From the NCBI RefSeq assembly GCF_001941625.1, contig NZ_CP016076.1, positions 5,626,001-5,690,000 on the forward strand: a DNA stretch of 64,000 nucleotides, written 5' to 3'. Under the pieces are notes generated by a model, which ran no database searches, had not been told where the DNA came from, and saw only the letters and a program-made list of their open reading frames with translations. A program made the translations under genes and the position numbers. Origin of the DNA: Actinoalloteichus fjordicus. Lineage in GTDB: Bacteria; Actinomycetota; Actinomycetes; Mycobacteriales; Pseudonocardiaceae. Below are positions 58,737 through 64,000 of the stretch, piece after piece; positions within the stretch are counted from its first letter, which is position 1, and every line of letters starts with the position of its first letter.

Positions 58737-60191
58737 ATGCCCAGCAGTGCCGCGCACGCCGACCAGGTCACCTACCTGGAACTGTCCGAGGACGGCGGCG
58801 GCGCACACAAGTTCTACGAGGTGCGCGTCGCGGGTACCGAGGTGACGATCACCTACGGGCGGATCGGGGACACGGGTCAGATCCGGTCCAGCTCCTTCCC
58901 CTCCCACGAGAAGGCCCTGGCCGCAGCGGCCCGCAAACTCGCCGAGAAGAAGCGGAAGGGCTACGGGCCTGCGGTGCGCGGTGTCCGGCAGCGCCGCGCG
59001 GTCACCCGACGCGAGATCGTCAGCACCAGGTCATCGGCCAACCAGGCGCCGGTCCTGTGGCGGTTCGACTCCGGAGCGGCCGCCTTCGGCATCTACGTCG
59101 ACGACGATCACGCCTGGGTCGGCAACCAGTCCGGCGACGTCTACACCCTCGCCCACGACGGGACCGTGACCGGCCGGTTCGGCCTGCCCGACGGTGTGAA
59201 GTGCATCGTCTCCGACGACTTCTGGATCTACGCGGGCTGTGACGACGGTCGGGTCTACGACCTCGGCGGCAAGGTGCCGCACGTCGCCTACGAGATCGCC
59301 GACGACGTCGACATCTACTGGCTCGACATCAACGACGGGGTGCTCGGCGTGTCCGACCGCCTCGGCGGTATCACCACCGTCGACCACGAGGACGAGTTCC
59401 AGTGGCGTCGCCGGAGCCTCGGCAGCGGCGGCTGGATGGTGCGCTGCGACGACGACGGCGTCTACCACGGCCATGAGAAGGGCGTCACGCGCTACGGATC
59501 GCGCGACGGCGAGCAGATCTGGCACACCTCGACCGTCGGACAGGTGCTGTTCGGCTGGCAGGAGGAGACCGAGGTGTTCGCGGGCACCTCACGCGGCTGG
59601 GTGCACGCCATCGCCAAGCATGACGGCGCCGAGCGCACCCGATACCGCTGCGACGCCGCCGTCTACTCCTGCGCGACCTCACCAGACGGTCGCTTCGTCT
59701 TCGCAGGCGACAATCACTCCTCCATCTACTGTTTCGCCGCCGACGGCACCCGCCTGTGGAAGCTGGGCACCGGCTGCGGTTCGGCGTTCTCCATGCAGTA
59801 CCACCAGGAACGTCTCTACGTCGTCACCACCCACGGCACGCTGGCCTGTATCGACGCCGCCGAAAGTGCCATCAGCGACGCAGAGGACGGCCACCTGCCG
59901 ATGGCCGCCGACATCAAGGCGACCGGCTGGGAACGGGTCACCCCGGCAGCGCAGGTCGAGACGGTGACCGTGGCGCAGGCCCGCGGCGCGGGCGGTGTCG
60001 AGGTCGAGTGCGTGCAGGACGGCAGCCGCACGCGAATCCGGGTGACCTCCCCGGGATTCGACCCCACCTGGCGCGTCCAGTTCCCCAAGAACATCCGGGT
60101 TCCCGGCGCTCGTTACCTGGTCACCGAGGTGCTGCCCTCGGATCGAGGCGGCTTCTACCGCGCGAGGGGCGAGATCCGGCGGCTGCTCTGA
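58737..60191 (+). CDS. WGR domain-beta-propeller fusion protein
   Basis: The 484-residue protein has an N-terminal WGR domain (residues about 10-75) with YLELSEDGGGAHKFYEVRV and the core motif TYGRIGDTGQ, where Trp of WGR is Tyr. A basic linker follows, then a PQQ/WD-like propeller of repeated blades: FGIYVDDDHAWVGNQSGDVY, IYAGCDDGRVYDL, VFAGTSRGWVHAI, VFAGDNHSSIYCF and LYVVTTHGTLACI. The C-terminal 80 residues contain another beta domain. WGR domains bind DNA or proteins in PARPs and bacterial regulators. There is no signal peptide, so the protein is cytosolic. GAGGGAG precedes the ATG. It stands alone; its role is unknown. Confidence 0.8.
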   Translation: MPSSAAHADQVTYLELSEDGGGAHKFYEVRVAGTEVTITYGRIGDTGQIRSSSFPSHEKALAAAARKLAEKKRKGYGPAVRGVRQRRAVTRREIVSTRSSANQAPVLWRFDSGAAAFGIYVDDDHAWVGNQSGDVYTLAHDGTVTGRFGLPDGVKCIVSDDFWIYAGCDDGRVYDLGGKVPHVAYEIADDVDIYWLDINDGVLGVSDRLGGITTVDHEDEFQWRRRSLGSGGWMVRCDDDGVYHGHEKGVTRYGSRDGEQIWHTSTVGQVLFGWQEETEVFAGTSRGWVHAIAKHDGAERTRYRCDAAVYSCATSPDGRFVFAGDNHSSIYCFAADGTRLWKLGTGCGSAFSMQYHQERLYVVTTHGTLACIDAAESAISDAEDGHLPMAADIKATGWERVTPAAQVETVTVAQARGAGGVEVECVQDGSRTRIRVTSPGFDPTWRVQFPKNIRVPGARYLVTEVLPSDRGGFYRARGEIRRLL

Positions 60192-60200
60192 CGTCGATCG

Positions 60201-60229
60201 GCCGCGCCGGGGCCACCATCCGGCGCGGC
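60201..60229. terminator. Bidirectional terminator between convergent genes
   Basis: GCCGCGCCGG and CCGGCGCGGC form a perfect 10-bp stem with a 9-base loop, nine bases after the WGR gene stop and about 60 bp beyond the end of the minus-strand small gene. Confidence 0.65.
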
Positions 60230-60289
60230 GGCCGGACGCGGGTCCGTCCCTGCTCCTCGGCGGGGCGGCCGAGCGCACCACAACGGGGC

Positions 60290-60655
60290 TCACCATCGCC
60301 CGCCTCGCGTCCGTGGCGGCCGATACTGGCCTGGCAGGTACACGCCGTCATGCGCACGGGTCGGTTGGCGGGGCGCGCCCCTGGTCCTCGGATCGGGCAG
60401 CGAGAGCAGTTCCAGCACCGCGTCCTGGAAAGTGCCGTCGAAACTCCAGATCACCCGTCCGATTCCGCCCTGGGCGGCGTCCTCGGATCGCCAGGCCGTG
60501 GCGTCGTCCTCTGATCGGACATGTAGTGCGTCGATATGACCGGGCCAGCCGAAGGTGGCGACCAATGTGAAGGGAACGGCGGCGTCCCCCGGTGCACGCG
60601 AGAACTGGAAACCGCGTTTCATCAGTTGATCGAGAAGATCATCTACCGGAGCCAT
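60290..60655 (-). CDS. Small protein of unknown function (121 aa)
   Basis: The 121-residue product begins MAPVDDLLDQLMKRGFQFSR and has a compact alpha/beta region with VPFTLVATFGWPGHIDALHV, RVIWSFDGTFQDAVLELLSL and a charged, Pro/Arg-rich tail. I do not recognise the family. The start is well supported by AGGAG five bases before the ATG at 60655; the frame extends to 60769 without conservation. It is transcribed toward the WGR gene and ends at a shared terminator region. Confidence 0.6.
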   Translation of the reverse strand: MAPVDDLLDQLMKRGFQFSRAPGDAAVPFTLVATFGWPGHIDALHVRSEDDATAWRSEDAAQGGIGRVIWSFDGTFQDAVLELLSLPDPRTRGAPRQPTRAHDGVYLPGQYRPPRTRGGRW

Positions 60656-62135
60656 GCGAACTCCTGAATATCGTGACGCGGGGTCGGATAAGCAGCCACG
60701 TTCATCGACCGAGTGCTCGACACACGGGCACGATGAATCGCGACAAGTACTCCGAAGCGGCCTCGACAACGGTCGATCAGTCGTTTCATCAGAACATCGT
60801 CGCTGGTCACAGACGTGACCGGCTCGCTGATGAAAGTAAGGTCGACTCGTGCGAGACTGCCGGGAGCGCTACTCGACGACCGGCGAAGACTTTACCGATA
60901 AACGGCGGCACTCAGTTCTGGAGCACCCACACCGTACGCGGGAAGGGGCAGCAAGCAGCGACCCTGGACGAGGGCGGCCGGGCACCGGGACGTCCGGCCC
61001 TCGAGATGCCGACAATGCGGCGGTGTCACAAAGCTGAGGAGGGCCTACGACGATCACCCGGCGAGAGACCGCTCTCGGCGGGATCGCTCTTCATCGCCAC
61101 GGGGTTCACGCGAGGAAGGGCACACCAGAGAGCACGGAGAAGTCTGACCGGAATCGAGCACCCCGAGTATGCCCTATCAACCGGCCGATGGTCTACACCT
61201 GCGAAGTGAAATGCACCGAATTCGTGGTTCACCAGCAGATTCTCGGTCCGACTGGAACGCGGACATCGGGAGAATCGGGGGCCCGCGTTTCCATTGCAAT
61301 CGACAGACCTGCGTTCGATCGATTGTGGAGCACCGGACACCTGGCCCGCCGATGAGATCACCTACGACCGGCCGCAGGCGGTCCCGCACTGGTCACCAAG
61401 GCCCTCCACCAGCGAATAACGGCACGTGATCACGCCGGTCGACGGGTTCGGGCGAAGACCGAGTACGACCGACTTCCGCCCGCCGCACTCGTCCGCCGAG
61501 AGATGAACACAATCGCGATCGCATACATTCGCCGCAGTGATCGGTCGCCACGGTGATCGAACCCGCAGTGATCGAACCCGCAGTGATCGGCCATAGCAGG
61601 CCGAGAGAGCCCCCATCGACCGGGCCGCGGCGATCGGCCTGCCGCCGACCGTCGAGCGGCACCGCGACGCGGCCTCATCGACCGTCGAGCCCGACACGCG
61701 GAGATCGCGACGAAGACTCGTCTGCCGCCGCAGGACAACGCGAGACGGTCGATACCGGGCACCGAGGAGCGGCGTCCCGGGCGGCCCGAGGCGGCAGGCC
61801 CTCCTCCTGCCGTGGCGACGCGGCGGAGTCCAGGCCGTCGGGCCCGGCCCGGCCGACCAGCCGCGTCGACCCGCCTCGGGCCGCCACTCCCCCTTGGAGC
61901 CTGTTTCTCATCCCCGCTTTCGGAGTTGCGCGGGGCCTGCGTGGCGATCTGCGGCGTCGTCGTCGCCTCACCATGACTGGAGTCATGGCTCGCGCCTGTC
62001 GCCTGGCAGCTCGTCCACGCCGATCCCCGCTCACGGCGGAGGATGAAGAACAGGCTCTCAGCCGGCGACGCGATCCCACCCCGTCGGCGCCCTTCCGGGG
62101 TGTCCGTCCCCTGCGGGTCGCGTCGCCCGATGCCG
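60656..62135. other. 1.5-kb stretch without convincing genes
   Basis: The region is AT-richer to about 61400 and then GC-rich and repetitive. Open frames here (for example 60592-61209 on the plus strand) lack ribosome sites and family signals. A 55-codon frame at 61188-61355 (MVYTCEVKCTEFVVHQQIL...) is protein-like but has no ribosome site. GTGATCGAACCCGCA repeats and a CCATGACT-GG-AGTCATGG palindrome at 61971-61988 are present. It may be a decayed gene region or carry an untranslated RNA. Confidence 0.4.
61535..61590. repeat. Short tandem repeats (GTGATCGAACCCGCA)
   Basis: GTGATCGAACCCGCA occurs twice in direct tandem at 61553-61567 and 61568-61582, followed by a partial third unit, and GCAGTGATCG is also present at 61534-61543. 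The function is unknown. Confidence 0.6.
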
Positions 62136-63446
62136 TCAACTCCTGGTGAGCACCTCGACCGGGATGCCGTCCCTGGGGCGCAGTGCCGCGAAGCTGACGG
62201 GGCGCACGCGGCCTGCGACGGGACGCAGGGTCGTCCTGGCCAGCAGCCGAGCGAGCATGACCGTCAGCTCGGTGGTGGCCATCGTGGAGCCGAGGCAGCG
62301 GTGTGCACCGCCGCCGAAGGGCAGGAACTCGTGCGGTCCCGGCTTGCGGTGTCCCGGTTCCGCGGGGTCCCACCGCTGCGGACGAAAACTCAGCGGCTCC
62401 GCCCACACCTCGGGCAGCCGGTGCGTCACGTACGGGCTGAAGATCATCAGCGGGCCCGCGTGCACCGTGCGTCCGGCGAACTCGAAGTCTTGAACGATCT
62501 TGCGCGCCGAGATGACGGCGGGCGGCCACAACCGCAGCGTCTCCTGGACGACACCACCGAGGTAGGTCAGCCTGCGCAGGTCGTCACGGGTGGGGACGCG
62601 GTCGCCGAGCACCGAGCGCACCTCCTCGGCGGCCCGTTCCCAGACGCCGGGCACGGTCAGCATGGCGTGCACCGCCCAGCCGAACACGCCGCTGGTGGTC
62701 TCGTAGCCCGCCGCGATCAGCGAGGCCGTCTGATCGCGGATCTCGACGTCGCTCAGCGCGTCGCCGTCCTCGCCTCGGCCGTTGACGAGGGTGGCCAGCA
62801 CGTTGTCGTCACCGTCGACCTCGCCGCGCCGGGTCCGGGCGATCTCGGCGTAGATGCGCTCGTCGACCACCGCACGGTCGACGACCGCCCGGCGCCACGC
62901 CGCCGTCCGAAACCGGCGCCGCAGGGCCAGCACGGTCGGCAGGTCGTTCATCAGCGACAGCAGCGACTGGAGATGCCGACCGAAGAAGTCGGCGTCGGCG
63001 GCGAGCCTGCGGCCGAAGAGCGACTCGATCGTGGTGCGCCGGATCGCCGCGCGGAACTCCTGGTAGGCGTCCACGGTCTGGCCGGGATTCCAGGCGTCCA
63101 GCGTCGCGTCCGCATGGGCCGCCATGATCGACAGGTAGCCGTCGATCTGCCGGTGGTGCAGCGCGGGCGCCATCAGTCGGCGACGACGGCGGTGGACGTC
63201 ACCGTCACTGAGCAGCAGCGAACTCTCGCCGTTGACCGGCACGAGCACCTCGAACGCCTCCCGCGTCCGGAAGAGCCCGGCGTTGGCGAAGATGAAGGAG
63301 TTCGCCTCCGGTCCCATCAGATACACGAATCCCCGCCGACCGACGCCCGCCCGCATCAGCGGTCCGAAGCGCCGATGCATGGCCGCCAGTGTGTCTCCCG
63401 GCCGGTAGCCGATCGTCGGCCCCGACGCCCCCGTGATCTCCGACAT
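62136..63446 (-). CDS. Cytochrome P450
   Basis: The 436-residue product has all P450 hallmarks: I-helix AGYETTSG with the oxygen-activating acid-Thr pair, K-helix ETLRLWPP (ExxR), FRPQRWDP, and the heme motif FLPFGGGAHRCLGS with the axial Cys384. It lacks a membrane anchor, so it is a soluble class I-type enzyme that needs a ferredoxin and reductase; none is encoded in the window. The sequence is closer to the CYP4/102-like or fatty-acid/terpene-type branch than to macrolide CYP105/107 by the GGGAHRC form. ATG 63446 has GGGGGA seven bases upstream. A palindrome lies just upstream. The substrate is unknown. Confidence 0.92.
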   Translation of the reverse strand: MSEITGASGPTIGYRPGDTLAAMHRRFGPLMRAGVGRRGFVYLMGPEANSFIFANAGLFRTREAFEVLVPVNGESSLLLSDGDVHRRRRRLMAPALHHRQIDGYLSIMAAHADATLDAWNPGQTVDAYQEFRAAIRRTTIESLFGRRLAADADFFGRHLQSLLSLMNDLPTVLALRRRFRTAAWRRAVVDRAVVDERIYAEIARTRRGEVDGDDNVLATLVNGRGEDGDALSDVEIRDQTASLIAAGYETTSGVFGWAVHAMLTVPGVWERAAEEVRSVLGDRVPTRDDLRRLTYLGGVVQETLRLWPPAVISARKIVQDFEFAGRTVHAGPLMIFSPYVTHRLPEVWAEPLSFRPQRWDPAEPGHRKPGPHEFLPFGGGAHRCLGSTMATTELTVMLARLLARTTLRPVAGRVRPVSFAALRPRDGIPVEVLTRS

Positions 63447-63469
63447 CACGCATTCCCCCAGCCCGTTCC

Positions 63470-63483
63470 GCTACAGATGTAGC
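63470..63483. promoter_or_regulatory. TetR-type operator candidate upstream of the P450 gene
   Basis: GCTACAGATGTAGC is a palindrome with perfect 6-bp arms around GA, 24 bp before the P450 start codon. The partial TetR-type gene at the right edge is a natural partner. Confidence 0.5.
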
Positions 63484-63878
63484 AATCACGATACGGGAGG
63501 GCGCCCGCGCCGAGGACGGGAACCCGAGTTTCACCGGTGGACTCCGCCGTGCGGCCGATCGCCGGGGAGTGCTGGCGGCCGGGCCGACGCGTTGGCCCGG
63601 CCCGGTCCGGAACGCACTGCGGTCTCGGTTGCGCTCAGCCCTGAGCGGGCTGTCCTCTTCGGAGCTGTGCGTCGATCGGCCGGGCAGTCGGGGTCAGGAG
63701 CGACCGCCTCCCGGCGTCGAGTCGATCAGCGCCTGCCCGACGCCGGCAGGCCGTGCCCCTGCCTGCGGCAGCGCGGGAGACCCGATCGGCGACGCACGGA
63801 GTAGGGCGCCTGCGTGGCGAACTCCCGCCGAATGAGCCGGGGACGCCCGAGACCGGCCTGGTCGGGTCGCCCTCGCCA
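63484..63878. other. Intergenic region between TetR-type and P450 genes
   Basis: This 395-bp stretch separates the end of the TetR-type gene from the P450 promoter, both on the minus strand. Open frames in it have no ribosome site or family signal. Confidence 0.45.
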
Positions 63879-64000
63879 TCAGGGCACGAATCCTCGCAGC
63901 ATCACCTCCACCGAACGGCGCAGGCCGGCTCGTTCGGCGCCGCCGAGGAACGGCCGGGCCAGTGCGGAGTAGAGGATTCCGTCGAGGCCCGCGAGCAGCA
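63879..64000 (-). CDS. TetR-family regulator, C-terminal part (runs off the window)
   Basis: Only the last 40 codons are present. They read LLAGLDGILYSALARPFLGG and AERAGLRRSVEVMLRGFVP before a stop at 63879, the typical end of a TetR C-terminal helical domain with an Arg-rich last helix. The start and DNA-binding domain lie beyond position 64000. It is upstream of the P450 gene on the same strand and is the likely regulator acting on the GCTACA-type palindrome. The family call rests on a short segment and is tentative. Confidence 0.6.
   Translation of the reverse strand, partial: LLAGLDGILYSALARPFLGGAERAGLRRSVEVMLRGFVP

Noticed and set aside
61553-62149. 198-codon plus-strand frame before the P450 end
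   Set aside because: It runs through tandem repeats, is Arg/Pro-rich, has no ribosome site and overlaps the P450 3' end.

Overview
The window is high-GC DNA (about 70% G+C) with GTG starts, tightly overlapping ATGA/GTGA gene junctions and families typical of filamentous Actinobacteria: mycothiol-type DinB-like proteins, EspC/WXG100-type secretion substrates, PPE-like and DUF3558-like proteins, and a TrmB-LuxR regulator. A Pseudonocardiales genome, for example an Actinoalloteichus relative, fits best, but this is inferred from gene content and style only. No rRNA, tRNA, CRISPR array or intact insertion sequence was seen.

Layout. (1) 0-11.2 kb: an L-rhamnose catabolic block on the minus strand (mutarotase, isomerase, fused rhamnulose-1-phosphate aldolase/lactaldehyde dehydrogenase, a tiny LuxR-type protein, rhamnulokinase), a divergent LacI-type regulator with two palindromic operators, then a GH42 beta-galactosidase and a Gfo/Idh/MocA oxidoreductase. 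A PL3-type pectate lyase at 16.8 kb under a LacI-type operator strengthens a pectin (rhamnogalacturonan) theme. (2) 11.6-16.5 kb: a lipoprotein, a DinB/MDMPI-like protein, an AraC regulator, and a first type VII secretion accessory cluster (two YbaB-like proteins, EspC-like, large WXG-type protein, lipoprotein) with lower G+C. (3) 17.6-30 kb: an orphan SOS-box palindrome, a DnaQ exonuclease-BRCT protein, a TrmB-LuxR regulator divergent from a secreted subtilase, an unrecognised 582-aa protein, and an S9 peptidase. (4) 30.3-33.5 kb: a NarL-type two-component system and a DUF418 membrane protein.

(5) 33.6-44.7 kb is the most interesting part. A NitT/TauT-type ABC importer is divergent from an eight-gene, mostly translationally coupled operon: nucleoside phosphorylase, class 1B dihydroorotate dehydrogenase, IclR regulator, two phosphoribosyltransferase-like proteins without a PRPP loop, an M20 N-carbamoyl amino acid hydrolase, a PyrK-type electron-transfer subunit and a dihydroorotase. 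Read as a pathway it would take orotate to dihydroorotate, N-carbamoyl-aspartate and then aspartate plus ammonia and CO2. It therefore looks like a catabolic orotate/pyrimidine scavenging system under IclR control, with matching palindromes in the shared promoter region.

(6) 45.0-47.5 kb: a second type VII accessory cluster (helical protein, DUF3558-like lipoprotein, Gly/Pro-rich PPE-like protein). (7) 48.0-52.8 kb: a 1606-residue SF1 helicase with a C-terminal Vsr/DUF559-like nuclease. (8) 52.9-64 kb: HxlR regulator and SDR pair, multicopper oxidase, membrane and secreted proteins of unknown role (one frameshifted), a WGR-propeller fusion, a 1.5-kb stretch without convincing genes, a cytochrome P450, and the 3' end of a TetR-type gene running off the right edge.
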